Source: Hippophae tibetana
Taxonomy: Eukaryota; Streptophyta; Magnoliopsida; Rosales; Elaeagnaceae
Reading direction: 5' to 3'
Assembly: GCA_037013495.1 (NCBI GenBank)
Contig: CM072801.1
Coordinates: 21,727,501-21,791,500, forward strand
Length of the DNA stretch: 64,000 nt
Below, in pieces: positions 1-15,318 of this stretch. Position 1 is the first letter of the stretch. The number at the start of each line of letters is the position of its first letter. The position numbers and the translations under genes were made by a program. The notes below the pieces were generated by a model. It ran no database searches. It was given only the letters and a program-made list of their open reading frames with translations, and was not told the DNA's origin.

Positions 1-52
1 ACACAAATAGAACATGCACTCACAATCAAGACCACTTTCAAAAAATAACTCA

Positions 53-2902
<2,850 letters not shown>

Positions 2903-4352
2903 CGATAAATGACCTAACAAAAGATATTTCACTGGAATCAATCAATGCTCTGACTTCACCTTGCTCTTCCTCTCCTGAAGTGAGGTAAAATCCGAATTAC
3001 AGAGAGCTTCTGAGAAGCATATTGTTCCAAACTTAGAAGTAAACCCTAGAACTGGTTTAGACTACAGTGGCGTCACGTTGTAATTATATGGAGATGAAAT
3101 TTATAAAATTACGGATGAGCCCTATTTGTATTTATTTTTAGGGCGAAGAGTCCTATATATTTATTAAAAGAACACATAAATTTCATTGTTATCAATTATA
3201 ATATAAAGTCATTATTTTTGAAAAACACTACAAAAGTCCTCTAATTGTTTAAATGGGTATACTAAGGATACCAACATATTGTAAAAGTATTTGTAGTTTA
3301 ACTATTTTTATAAAGACATTTTAAAATCTTCATCTATAACCCATCACTACAATGAAGATGAATTTTAATATAATTATTCTTGAATTAAATTATAAAATTT
3401 ATACATAAAATTGTCGGTAAAATTGTTATAGTTTGAGAACGATTTTTATCCGCGGGTAACGATTGAAGATAATTATTAAAAAATATTCGAAAAAAAACAT
3501 TTTTTTAAACATATTAATTCAATAAATATATAATTTAATTTAATAAATATATAAATTAAATAAATAAATATAATTATCAGTATAATTGTAATCGAACTGC
3601 GTTGCTTCATGTTTAATTAATATCTTAAGTCATATTCATCTTTAAAATTTATCGGATAAAAATCAAACCGACTGTGTAGATTTTTAAATATCTTTTGTAA
3701 TTATTATCAATATCATGAAACCAAATTTTATTTTAGAATCGGATATAAATTGAGTATTATTGTTATTTGTACATTCTAAAATATTAAATGTTAAATGAGT
3801 AATTGTTGGATGGCTACATCAATTATATTTCTTAATAAACTCATTCCCTACCATAAGGTCATATCTCCCAAAAATTAGAGAGTTACTTTCAAAGAGTTAA
3901 ACAGAAAGTAATGAAAATAATTAATTAGAGTGAACAAAAAGTAAAGATAGCAAATTACATGTAATTTATGTGAAATATATGATTATAATCCTTCTAGAAG
4001 TTTGATCATAAACTTATCTTTTTTTTACGATGATTTTAAATTTTTAACTATTATAAAAAAATTTAATCGTGATTCTTTCATATTATGATTTAACTTTTTA
4101 TAAGCAACGCATTCAATTGTGTGAATAAACCTTATAATTAATGCAAAATCAATAATTACAAATGAAGTTTGAAGAAGGATAAGGTAGATATCAATTTTCC
4201 ATTGTGGGTAGGTATGGATGATGGTAGAAGTGTAGCGATTCGAGGGAGGGGAGGATGTGAGACGTGGAAGTAATGCTTGAGGTGTTTTTTTTAGTTTGGA
4301 TGAAATTCGTAAAATATAGTTACAAAAATAATTACATCAAAATGTATTTACA
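2903..4352. other. Upstream region of the helicase gene and AT-rich intergenic DNA
   Basis: Bases 2903 to about 3070 are less AT-rich and should hold the 5' UTR and promoter of the minus-strand helicase gene. From 3100 onward the sequence is AT-rich with no convincing open reading frame, RNA gene or transposon end. The last eight bases (4353-4360, ATGTAGGT) are the left target duplication of the hAT element. Confidence 0.6.
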
Positions 4353-4360
4353 ATGTAGGT

Positions 4361-4372
4361 TAGGGGTGAGCA
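4361..4372 (+). repeat. hAT left terminal inverted repeat
   Basis: TAGGGGTGAGCA; the exact reverse complement is at 8990-9001. It directly follows the target duplication ATGTAGGT. Confidence 0.96.
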
Positions 4373-4374
4373 AA

Positions 4375-4540
4375 ATATCCGATCAATCCGATCAATCCGT
4401 AAAATCCGATCAAATCCGATAAAATTAAGTGGTTTCTATCCGAAGTCGGATCGGATTCGGATTGGATTTTATCAATCCGCTTGGATTCGGATTCAGATTC
4501 GGATTAGAAATATTCAAATCCGTATAATTCGATCCGATCC
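4375..4540. repeat. hAT left subterminal ATCCGA array
   Basis: A run of closely spaced ATCCG/CGGAT motifs in both orientations begins right inside the left inverted repeat. The matching array at the right end has the same motif. In characterised hAT elements such subterminal motifs bind transposase; that role here is inferred. Confidence 0.75.
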
Positions 4541-4584
4541 GATATATTTAATATATTATTTAAAAATATATTTAATATATTATT

Positions 4585-4620
<36 letters not shown>

Positions 4621-4639
4621 TTTAAACTAACAGCCGTAT

Positions 4640-5228
4640 ATCTCCAAAACCTAACCTAATATATTTTTCTGCTGCCTCCATCTCTCTCCCTGCCTCTATT
4701 TTTCTGCTGCCTCCATCTCTCTCCCTGCCTCCATTGTTAAGTGCTTCTCTGCTGCTGCTTCTCTGCTTCACAACTACTTCTGCTTCGCAGCTGCTTTTGC
4801 TTCTCTGTTTTTGCTTCCCTGCTTCTGCTTCTCTAATGCTTCTGCTTCTCTGCTTTGCTGCTGCTTCTGCTTCTGCTTTGCTGCTGCTTCTCTGTTTTTG
4901 CTTCCCTGCTTCTGCTTCTCTGCTTTGCTTCTGCTTCTGCTTTGCTGCTGCTTCTGCTTCTCTGCTTTGCTGCTGCTGCTACTGTTGCTGCTCGCCACTG
5001 CTACTGCTTGCCGCCACTGCTGCTCGTGCTTCTCTGCTCGCTCGCTGCTGCTGCTGCTCGCCACTACTGCTGCTGCTTCTACTGCTGCTGCTGCTTCTAC
5101 TGTCGCTCGCTGCTGCTTCTACTGTCGCTCGCTGCTGCTTCTACTGCTGCTGCTACTGCCGCCGTTGCTGCTGCTGCTGCCGCCGTTGCTGCTGCTGCTG
5201 CCGCCGTTGCTGCTGCTTCTCGCTGTTA
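4640..5228 (+). repeat. CTG/TTC-rich low-complexity block in the hAT 5' region
   Basis: The block first holds a tandem pair of about 32 bp (4668-4733, motif CTGCCTCCATCTCTCTCCC). It continues as roughly 500 bp of irregular GCTGCTTCT and GCTGCTGCC repeats. All six frames are open for long stretches and encode only Leu, Cys, Ala and Ser runs or Lys, Gln and Ser runs. I treat these open frames as compositional, not as genes. The block lies upstream of the transposase and may be part of its untranslated leader or promoter. Confidence 0.8.
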
Positions 5229-5401
5229 GTTATCCTTCATCATCCTTAACAAGAAGGTTATATTTTTTGATGACATTATAAGAAAACTTTGAACGATCAT
5301 AATTTTGTGTTGTGAAATCTATTTTGGACGAATTTTTTTATGATTCCATATAACTTTTCGATATCTAGGCACACCAAACTGTTAAAGGCAGTTTTTCCAG
5401 A

Positions 5402-5936
5402 GTTTTTCGCCAAAAACGCTGTTTTTCATGCTTTAATTGAGCTATAACAATTTTTAAACTACTTTTAAAATATTGAGATCTATCGTGACTTGGTGGAACA
5501 TATTTCATCATTGTAGTACATCATGGTTATTTACATAATTATAAAAATCAATATCATAAAACATTGTTTTATGTTTTTCGCCAAAAACGCTGTTTTTCAT
5601 GCTTTAATTGAGCTATAACAATTTTTAAACTACTTTTAAAATATTGAGATCTATCGTGGCTTGGTGGAACAAATTTCATCATTGTAGTACATCATGGTTA
5701 TTTACATAATTATAAAAATCAATATCATAAAACATTGTTTTATGTTTTTCGCCAAAAACGTTGTTTTTCGCCAAAAACACTGTTTTTTCATGCTTTAATT
5801 GAGCTATAACAATTTTTAAACTACTTTTAAAATATTGAGATCTATCGTGGCTTGGTGGAACAAATTTCATCATTGTAGTACATCATGGTTATTTACATAA
5901 TTATAAAAATCAATATCATAAAACATTGTTTTATAA
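5402..5936 (+). repeat. Three tandem copies of a 171-bp unit inside the hAT element
   Basis: The motif GTTTTTCGCCAAAAAC starts copies at about 5402, 5573 and 5744, a period of 171 bp. The third copy carries an extra 20 bp caused by a second GTTTTTCGCCAAAAAC. Copies two and three are nearly identical to each other over the rest of the unit. No coding function is apparent. Confidence 0.88.
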
Positions 5937-6120
5937 ATGGTGCATGTTAATTGAACATTTCATTCGTATTATTAAAGTTTTAGTTATATTATATATAAAT
6001 GTTCAATACATATTTTAAATCACATGAAATTAAACATGTCCAACATCACCCCACGTCTATGTGCACATTTTTACAATTATTTATTGCAAATGTCTAACAT
6101 TTTTTTCTACAACTATACAG

Positions 6121-8356
6121 ATGGTTTTAGATAAAGATAATGATACACTTTATGTGATTGAAGAAGTAAATAAAGATGAAAGTGCAACACAACCAACTCA
6201 AGAAGAAGATTCTGTAAGTACTCCAATTCCTGACCTATGCATTGCTTCTGAAGAAGAATGTAAAAAAGTTTCCTCTAGATCTAGTAGTGAAGCATGGGTT
6301 CATTTTACTATAGAATGGGTAGGGCAACATCGCAAAGCTATATGCAAATATTGTAAGAAACAATATAAGTATGTGTCAAGCAAATCTGGCACGTCAAATT
6401 TGCTTGCACACATTTCCATTGGATGTGATAAGTTTCCCGGTAGAGTTCTTAAGAAACAAAAAAATTTAGCTTTCCATAAGGAAGGAAGTCTTGTACCTCA
6501 TAGTTTTAATGCTGAAAGATGTAGAGAAAAATTGGTAAGGATGATAATTAAGGATGAATTGCCATTTATTATCGTAGAAGGTGAAGGATTTAAGGATTTT
6601 ATTGAAGAGTTACAACCTTTGTTTAAAATCCCTTCTCGGTGGACTATTGCAAGAGATTGCTTGAATTTGTACGTTACTGAAAGGGTAAAATTAAAAGAGT
6701 TGTTGAATAGAACTAGTAAAAGAATATGTCTTACCACTGATACATGGACATCTTGTCAGAATTTATGTTATATGTGTTTAACTGCTCATTTTGTTGATAA
6801 TGGTTGGAATTTACAAAAGAGAATCTTGAACTTTTGTCAAGTTCCAAATCATAAAGGTGATACACTTGGTAGAGCGATTGAAACATGTTTGTTAGATTGG
6901 GGCATTGATAGGATATTATGTATTACAGTTGATAATGCAAGTTCTAATGATACTGCACTTACTTATTTGAAAAAATGCATTAATGGTTGGGGTAATGCAA
7001 TTTTAGAATCAAAATATTTGCACATGCGATGTGGTGCACATATTCTGAATTTAATTGTTGAGCAGGGTTTGAAAGAGTATAACATATCAATAAATAGGAT
7101 TCGTGCTGTTGTAAGATACGTGAGAGGATCACCAATTAGACTACAAAAATTTAAGAGTGCTGCTGAAATGGAAAAACTCTCTACTCAAAAACTCGTTTGT
7201 TTAGATGTTACGACAAGGTGGAATTCAACTTATTTGATGTTGGATTCTGCAACTTATTTTCAAAAATCATTTGAAAGGTTAGATATCACTGATTTGGGAT
7301 ACTATCAAGAGTTTTGTCGAGGTGAAATTAAACAAGTTCCGACTATAATGGATTGGGATAATGCGAGACATTTTGTCCAATTTTTGAAAGTTTTTTATGA
7401 AGCTACATTAATGTTTTCTGGATCTTTATATGTGACTTCTAATTTCTTCTTGGATCGTATTTGTTTTATTCATGATCAACTTGATATGTGGAGTAAATGC
7501 GAGGATTATATTATGATGAAGATGGCTAGTGATATGAAGGTAAAGTTTGACAAATATTGGGGAGGAATATCTAAAATGAATATGATGTTATTTGTGTCTG
7601 TTTTACTTGATCCTAGGCATAAAGAGTGTTCTTTACATCTAAGTTTGCTAGAATTGTGTAATGGGGATGAGATTGAGGCTTCAATGAGTTCTAAAAGGGT
7701 AAAAAAAACTTTGGAAGATATGTACGAGGAGTATCATAAAGCGTATTTTCCCTCAAACATAGAAGAATCTTCTCAACCTTTAGAAATGGGTACAGAAGGT
7801 TTTGGTTTAGAAGCAGATGCATTCCAACTTTATGCTTCTCGTAAGAGAAAGCATTTAAAAGAAGTTCATACTATGGAAAACAAATCTGAAGTGGAAAAAT
7901 ACTTACTAGAAGCATTGGTTGATATGGATGATGAGAAATTTGATTTTTTAAGTTGGTGGAATGTTCATTCCTCAAGATTTAAGATTTTGTCTTTGATAGC
8001 TCGAGATGTATTGGCCATACCAGTATCTACCGTAGCATCTGAATCTGCATTCTCTACTGGTGGTCGTACAATTAGTCCATACAGGAGTTCCTTATCTTCT
8101 AAAACTGTACAATCTTTGATTTGCACTCAAAATTGGATTCGTTCATCTCCAATCATTAATATCCAAGAGTCACTTGATGAAATTGAAGCTCTAGAATCAG
8201 GTATATTTCATAAAACTTTCAAATATATATAGATTTATTTGTTATCAAATATATATTATTATGTTTATTAGCTCATTATTTATGTATATTTTTAACTTTT
8301 TAATTTTTCATTGTGCAGATATTCTTGATGGTATTGGTGATTTAAATCTTGAATGA
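6121..8356 (+). CDS. hAT-family transposase (ZBED/RICESLEEPER-like), 705 aa, two exons
   Basis: Exons 6121-8200 and 8319-8356 join in frame (GT at 8201, AG at 8317-8318; 2,118 coding bases). Without splicing the frame runs 32 bases further to a stop at 8230-8232. The ATG at 6121 follows a good intron acceptor (TATACAG), so an untranslated leader intron is likely. Domains: BED zinc finger around residues 57-107 with C75-x2-C78 and H97-x4-C102; RNase H-like core with D207 (TTDTWTS) and D271 (TVDNASSND), then RCGAHILNLIV (303-313); C-terminal hAT dimerisation domain at about 600-680 with SWWNVHSSRF and STVASESAFSTGGR. I did not fix the third catalytic acid. The protein would bind the element's ends in the nucleus and catalyse cut-and-paste transposition. 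No inactivating change is seen. A domesticated RICESLEEPER-type host gene is less likely because the inverted repeats and target duplication are intact. Confidence 0.95.
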
Positions 8357-8574
8357 TTATCAAAAAGTTGTTATTAATTTTCGTAGAGTGAAGTTAATTT
8401 ATGTAATTGTTATTTAATTTTTTGGAGTTAAATTATGTAATTAATGTTTAATTTTTTCTTTTTGATTATTTTTGTTGAATTATTTTTAATCACGTTGTCA
8501 CTTACTTTTTTAATTTGTATGAAAAATATTTTTATTTTAGATTTTTTTATTATATGTAATTTTTCATTTTATAT

Positions 8575-8985
8575 GTTGAAATTAAATTAGATTTGGATTT
8601 GTTCGGATTGACATTTATAGCGGTTCCAATCGGATTGATATTTCATAATTTTTTTATTTATGTAATTTTTTTAATAGATTTAAATTAAAATTTCGGATTT
8701 AATAATTTTCGAATTGGATCGGATTCGGATTGACTTAAAATTAGCAAATTCAGATTTGTTCGGATTGGCATGTACAACGGATTGGTTTCGGATTGAATAA
8801 TTTTTGGATTAAATAATTTTCGGATCGGATCGGATCGGATCGGATCGGATTCGGATTGACTTAAAATTGGCGGTTTTAGATTTGTTCGGATTGGCATGTA
8901 CAGCGGATCGGATTCGGACTGAATAATTCATAATTTGCTTCGGATCGGATCGGATTCGGATTGACCTAAAATTTGCGGTTTCGAA
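8575..8985. repeat. hAT right subterminal CGGAT array
   Basis: About 400 bp rich in CGGAT, GATCGGAT and TTCGGATTG motifs, including a near-perfect CGGAT run at about 8821-8850. A short minus-strand open frame across it (Pro, Ile, Arg and Ser repeats) is a by-product of the array. Confidence 0.78.
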
Positions 8986-8989
8986 CCGA

Positions 8990-9001
8990 TGCTCACCCCT
9001 A
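8990..9001 (-). repeat. hAT right terminal inverted repeat
   Basis: TGCTCACCCCTA, the reverse complement of the left end, followed at 9002-9009 by the second target duplication ATGTAGGT. Confidence 0.96.
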
Positions 9002-9009
9002 ATGTAGGT

Positions 9010-11534
9010 AACATGCTTGGCTGTATATGTATTTAAAATAATACAAAATCTTTATTTTTAATTATATAGTAAGTCGTATCCTTATATGTATTTTCTTTTT
9101 AGAGAATTGATATTTTTAGAGTAAAAAAAGTAATGTTAGAATAATTTAAAATTTATATTCATAATTTAATGATTAATTATTTCTACAAATAAAAAGTTTA
9201 CTTTATTAATAGCAAAAACAATTTTAGTAATAATTTTTTTATTGATTGTTATAAATAAAATTTGTTATTAAATTAAGTAAAAATTATAATAATTAATGAA
9301 AAATTTAATTTATTTTTAAAGATAATAATAAAAGATTTTTAGAATTTTTTATTTATTTATTCATCCTCTGTCAACTTAGTTGTGGCGAACCGACAACATC
9401 AGTTTCCCACACTGAAAATAGTAATGCTAGTTTTGTTACGTGAAAAGTATGTAAACTAAAAATGTGTATTTTAATTTTTTATTATTAAAAAAAATCATAA
9501 TAATTCATTTGTTTTTAAAAAAAGTTATATATGTAAAAAAATATCACAAAAATAATCATATGAGGTCATGTTAATAGGGGCAAAAATGTCAAGATATTAA
9601 ATGTAACTGCGGGGAAAATTTCCACTCCTCTGCCTCACTTGCTTGTCTCCTTTTATTCACCACCATCAATCCAATTACTCCATTGACATGCTTTAATTTC
9701 TCAGCCTGGAATTCAAAGCAAAATATAACCAAATTTACATAAAATACATGAAAAATTAGATCACAATTTCACAATAACGAACCAACAAAGCAAGTTTTAG
9801 CAAAAAGTTAACAATATCGCCATAAAAGAGCAACAGATTCCAACCCAATAATTTTTTTTTCTCTGCTTCCATAAAAGGGGTAATAAGTCTCTTATTCAAT
9901 TAAAATAAATATAAAGCAAAATCCAATGCCTTATCCATTCATGCTCTTTTTCAATTTTTTTTTGCTTTTTTGAAAGAAAGAAAGAAAAATTGAGAAATTT
10001 TCAGAGAGAGAGAGAGTTTAGTGAACGTGTCGTTCTGTGGTACACTTTCAGGCTAGCTTTTTTTTTTTTTTGGTTGGTTTGGTGATAAAATGGTGGGAGA
10101 AGAGAAGTTCGATGGTGTTAAGACAAACCTGTCAGGCAGAGGAAGAGGATTCTGGCTTTTTTTTTTTTTTTTTTCTCTCCGGCAGTTTATATTTAGTAAT
10201 TTGACATTTTTTTCCCTGTTTAAATAAAAGCAAGTGATTTTAAATGTTACATACTATGTATTATGAATACTTTTTTATTTATAATTAAATAGTAGGATGA
10301 ATTATGATTTTATATTTTTATATATTATATAATTTGATTTTTTTTATTTTTGTTCTCTTTATTTTTAATTTTTACATTTTAATCTTTTAATCTTTTATAT
10401 TTTTTAGGTTTATTTTAATTTGATATCAACTTTTTGATAAAATTGGTGAAAATTAGCAAGTAAAGGAATAAATCATTTACAATAATAGAAGAATTAAAAT
10501 ATACATTTTTAATAATAAATGAACCTATATCACTCTTTTTCAATAACAAATAATATCCACAAATTTTATTCAAATATTACACGTATAAATTATAAATATT
10601 TTTTTTACTTATAATTAAATAATAGGATGAATTAGGCCAATTATTTTTATATTTCTATATATTATAATTTTGGTTTTCTTCTTATTTTTTATATTTTTGA
10701 TTTCTTTATTTTTTAATTTTCACATTTTAATTCTTTTAATTTTTTTCCTTACAATTTACTCCCTTTAATTTCTTTTAATTTTTATACTTTGTTCCCATTG
10801 CTTTTTTTAAAATATTTTTGAGGTTTAATTTTAAATTAATCTTAAATTTTTAACATAATATTTGAAAATTAACAAATAAAGAAACAAAATTATAAAAAAA
10901 ATAAGGTCACTAAAGAGTGAAATGTAGCAATTCTATAAGATATAAAATAATATTTATAAAACTTAACAAAACACAAAATATATTATATGTTTGAAAAAAT
11001 AATACTTTTTCAAAGGGCACCAATCAAATTATACAAACAAAAATTGCTAAAAACATATAATTATTACAAGTAAAAGATATATTTTCAAAAATTGAAAACG
11101 GGTAGGGGACTTCTTAGGATACATATGCATCCTTCCAAGCACTCAAGTGAGGTGTTTGATTGGTTGTTGAATTGAAAAATTGTGATGAATTATTTATTAA
11201 TCGAGAAAATTATATTATGACATATAAATTAAAATATGGATTAAGTTGGGAAAATTATTTTTAAATTGAAATTGTTCGACTTAAGTTTTTGTTTGGATGA
11301 CAATCTCTTTAACTTTTTAAAGTTTGACTGCATGATATAATATTTTTTATAGATAGAGTTTTATTTTTAATCTAATTCTTTGATATTTATGTTTAATTTT
11401 TATAACATAGTGAAATATATTCATTGTCTCTTTCATACATCTAACAAAGAGATATTCAATTTCTATCACAACATTTATTCTATAATATGAATGTCAATCT
11501 TAGAATAAGTGATCAAATATTATTTTATAATTTA
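9010..11534. other. AT-rich intergenic region
   Basis: No gene is recognised. At 10000-10012 there is a GA run and at 10157-10174 a long T run. Two blocks around 10255-10400 and 10605-10800 are diverged copies of each other, sharing TAATTAAATA-TAGGATGAATTA followed by T-rich sequence. A 23-codon open stretch from 10090 ends in a poly-T tract and lacks support. Confidence 0.5.
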
Positions 11535-12171
11535 TGTTATAAATTAGCACTAGCAAAAGTGAAATTTAGATTCAATTTAATTGCACAAATATATAATTAT
11601 AGATAATAGTAAAATAATAAGTAGTGAGAAAAATAAATAACATATCATGATTTAAATTATTTAACTTTTCAATGTGAAAAATCTACTCTACTGACAACAA
11701 CATATCGAGAAAAATCCACTAATAATCAAATAGAGATACAAATATCAATATTGAGAGAGCTTCACAAAATATACAAAAACTCAAAAATATCAAGAAAATA
11801 ACTCATTCTAATTTACTAGTAATATGCACCAAGATAAATTAATAAACTTGCTATTTAATCAAATATTATCATATAAATAAGATTACTATTGGTAGCTACA
11901 GCTTCGCATAAAAGGAGAGAAAATATGATGGAGTTGATAATGTTTTCCTCTACACCAACGACCGTAAAAAAAAATGGTACTCTTCGACTGTACAAAAATG
12001 AAGAAGATGAGTGGCTTCAGTTGTTGCTTCTTTTTTCTCTGTTTTGTGTTCTCTTTTGAGGTTGATATCTTTTGGTAGCTAATCTATCAAGCAACATATA
12101 AACTTATATATATATATAATAAAGGGCATAGGTTTAATATTAATATATAGGTTTTGGGCCCCTATTTATCA
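11535..12171 (-). repeat. 3' LTR of the Tnt1-like element
   Basis: Plus-strand boundaries are TGTTATAAATTAGCAC at the left and CCCCTATTTATCA at the right. The first 230 bp match the LTR at 16754, which lacks about 370 internal bp present here. A more diverged relative of the same LTR is at 34712. Confidence 0.85.
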
Positions 12172-12199
12172 AATCTCCACCTTGGCACAAAATATAAAT

Positions 12200-14958
12200 A
12201 AGTTATTTAATATATGAAATTTCTCAGATTACCAAATAATCGTCATCTAAAACCTCGAAGGGTGATCATCTACTGCAAATACCAATAAAGTCCAAAAAGT
12301 GTTTGAACTTGTTAAGTCGAACTGGTTTGGTTAACATATCAGTTGGATTCTCTGTAATGACTATCTTATTGACAACAATAGCACTCTGAGAGACAATATC
12401 ACGAACGAAGTGATATCTAACATCAATATGTTTGGTTCTTTCATGATAAATAGTATTCTTCGTTAAGTGTATCGTACTCTAACTATAACAAAATACAACA
12501 GAAGTATTCTATTGTAAACCCAAATCACAAACCAAACTTCTAAGCTAAATGGCTTCTTTCATTGTTTCTATTGTTGCCATATATTCTACCTCTATGGTAG
12601 ACAAAGCAACTGTAGACTGTAAAGTATCCTTTCAACTAATGGCATAATGAGAAAGAGTGAAGACATAACCTATTAATGATCTTCTTCTATCCAAATCACT
12701 AGTATAATCAGAGTCCATATAACTAATAACACAACAACTAGTATTAGAACTTTCATCATATACCAAACCAAAATTATATGTGCCTCTCAAATACCAAAGT
12801 ATCTATTTCACTACTTGATCCTTACAAGATTACCCATATATCAACTGACAACATTAACTGAATGTCAAATTTCTGGACGAGTACAAACCATAGCGTACAT
12901 CAAACTACCAACGATACTAGCAAATGGAACTTGAGACATGTACTGCTCTTCTTCTTCTGATTGTGGTGACAAATCCAAAGAAAGCTTGAAATGCACAACT
13001 AATAATGTACTCACAGGTTTAGACTCTTTCATACCAAAGTGTTTAAGAACTTTTTCAATATAACTTTTCTGAGTCAAATAAAGCTTGTCCGCTTGCCTAT
13101 CCCTATAATTTTCCATGCCTAAAATTTTCTTCGTTGCACCCAAATATTTAATTTTAAACTTACCACTAAGTTTAAACTTTAATTTTTGAATCTTAGACTT
13201 ATTCTTAGAAGTAATAAATATATCATCAACATAAAACAACAAATAGACAGATGAACCATCATGAAATCTTTTATAATAAGCACAACAATCATAATGACTC
13301 CTAGAGTAACCATGATCAATCATAAAAGAATTAAACCGTTTATACCACTGTCTAGGAGATTGTTTCAACCCATATAAAGACTTTTTCAATAAACAAACAC
13401 GATCTTCCTTACCTGGAATAACAAACCCTCTAGTCGATGCATATATATTTCTTCTTCAATCTCAACATGTAAAAAGGCTATATTGACATCAAGTTGTTCT
13501 AACTCTATGTCAAATAATGCAACCATAGCAAGTAACATATGAATAGAGCTATGTTTCACAACAAGTGAAAATACTTCATTGAAATCAATACCTTTTTCTG
13601 ACAATAACCCTTTGCAAAAACACGTGCCTTAAACCTAGTTGCTTCAACCTCAGGTATACCTTCCTTTTTCATGAAGATCCATTTGTTTCCAACAATCTTC
13701 TAGCCCTTAGGCGGATTCACCAATTCTCAAGTATGATTCTTATGAATTGATTCAGTCACTTCATTCACAGCAACTAGCCACTAAACATACTCGATACAAG
13801 TGACAAATTCATGATAACTAGAAGGTTTATGCATTTTAATAGATTCTAGCACAGACAATGCAAAAGAAACTAAGTCTACATCTGTGTACCTTTGAGGGCG
13901 TCAAATCTCTCTTATTCCTTTACCCTTAGTGATACTATATGGTTGCTCATGTTTCTCTTCTGCTACATCATGAGCAGAATCATCTTTCTCATCCACAAAT
14001 GGTTGATCTGAAGTACTCTCTTGCACTTGACTAGGAGCTCCATTCTCAAGCTCCACCTGCTCACTAATACCGTAGTGTTTACCTGCAACAATAAACTCCT
14101 TTCATTTTCCAACATGGAAAACTCATCAAACTTAACATCTCTACTAATCAAAAATTTAAGTGACTTGGGTTTAACACACGATAATCTATAACCCTTCACC
14201 TTAGAAGGATATCTCAAAAATATGCATTTCAATCCCCTAGGCTCAAATTTACCATCGTTAACATGAGTATAAGTTGGACAACCAAAGAATTTCAAATCAG
14301 AATAATTAGTAGGAGTACCAAAGAATACCTTAAATGGAGTCTTTAACTCAATTACAGTTGATGGAGACCGATTCACTAAATACCAGGCATGGTTACAAGC
14401 TTCAGCCCAAAAAGATTTATCCAAGTCAATTTGAAAGAGCATACAACAAGATTTTTCTAAGTGAGTCCTATTCATATGTTCAATTACTCCATTTTGTTGT
14501 GGTGTATGACGCACATTACAATGTATCACTATGTCATTTCCTTCACATAACTCATTAAATTGACTTTCATAAAATTCCAAATCATTGTTAGTCCTCAAAT
14601 GCTTGATTTTCTTGCCTGTTTGATTTTCTATACAAGCCTTGAATTTTACAAATTTTGAGAATGCATCAGTTTTTTTATTCAAAAAATACACCTAAATATG
14701 ACGGGAGAAGTCATTAATAAAAGTCAACATATACTCGGTACCACCTTTAGACACAACAAGAGAAGGACTCCAAAGATATGAATGAATATAATCAACAGTA
14801 CCGTTCGATTTATGGATGGCTATACTGAACTTGACCTTGGGATGCTTTCCATAAACAAAATGCTCACAGAAATCAAGCTTCTTAGTTTTCTGACCACCAA
14901 GAAAATATCGTTTGCTCAAAATAGACATCCTTGCCTCACTCATATACCCTAGCCACAT
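12200..14958 (-). pseudogene. copia pol remnants: integrase, reverse transcriptase, RNase H
   Basis: Read on the minus strand. 14692-14958 and 13963-14691 carry the integrase: the zinc-binding and start-of-core region, then HTPQQNGVIEHMNRT, FWAEACNHAWYLVNRSPS and a GYRL segment. 13386-13604 and 12865-13389 carry the reverse transcriptase: DVNIAFLH, YGLKQSPRQWYKRFN and the catalytic LLFYVDDIFIT, ending in SLMYAMVCTRPEI. 12250-12860 holds broken RNase H sequence. Several frameshifts and stops separate the blocks, so no polyprotein can be made. The layout (integrase before reverse transcriptase) is diagnostic for Ty1/copia. Confidence 0.88.
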
Positions 14959-15033
14959 ATGTCATAATTGAGTGGTATCTGAATCTTGATCTGATGAGGA
15001 CAAAACTGAAACACTACCAATAACAGTGCTACT

Positions 15034-15282
15034 CTATAGCATATAGAAGCCACACAATAATTTCCTTTTAATAACAACTAGAGCACCTTTACTAACTCTT
15101 AAAACTCCACCTTCAGCTACATACTTATAGCCTTGTAAATCAAGAATACCCAAAGATATCAAGTTCTTTTTCAAATCTTGAACATGTCGAGCATCTTTCA
15201 AAATCCTAACAATACCATCATGCATCTTAATTTGGACAATATCAATACCAATAACCTTGTAGGACATATTATTTTCCATCAA
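15034..15282 (-). pseudogene. copia GAG-pre-integrase segment
   Basis: An 82-residue open stretch with RILKDARHVQDLKKNLISLG and a C-terminal segment ending in LLCGFYML. This matches the linker domain between protease and integrase in Tnt1-like polyproteins. It is separated from the protease and integrase blocks by stops. Confidence 0.75.
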
Positions 15283-15318
15283 GATAGTACTCTCATCAAT
15301 AGATTGATAAGAAGCAAA

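Larger units (their letters stand above)
4361..9001 (+). mobile_element. Complete autonomous-looking hAT DNA transposon (4,641 bp)
   Basis: The element starts TAGGGGTGAGCA and ends TGCTCACCCCTA, a perfect 12-bp terminal inverted repeat. It is flanked by identical 8-bp direct repeats ATGTAGGT at 4353-4360 and 9002-9009, the target-duplication length of hAT elements. Both subterminal regions are dense in CGGAT/ATCCG motifs, which in this superfamily commonly serve as transposase binding sites. Inside are a CTG-rich block, a 171-bp tandem repeat and a two-exon transposase gene with no stop or frameshift. Perfect ends, perfect target duplication and an intact gene together suggest a recent insertion. 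Whether it is still mobile cannot be read from one copy. Confidence 0.96.

Noticed and set aside
4734..5281. Long open frames on both strands in the CTG-rich block
   Set aside because: They encode only homopolymer-like Leu/Cys/Ala or Lys/Gln/Ser runs and are open in several frames at once, as expected from a low-complexity repeat.
8685..8897. Minus-strand frame of Pro-Ile-Arg-Ser repeats
   Set aside because: It is the translation of the CGGAT array at the hAT right end.
10090..10180. Possible short coding start (MVGEEKFDGVKTNLSGRGRG)
   Set aside because: Runs straight into a poly-T tract with no downstream exon or homologous motif.
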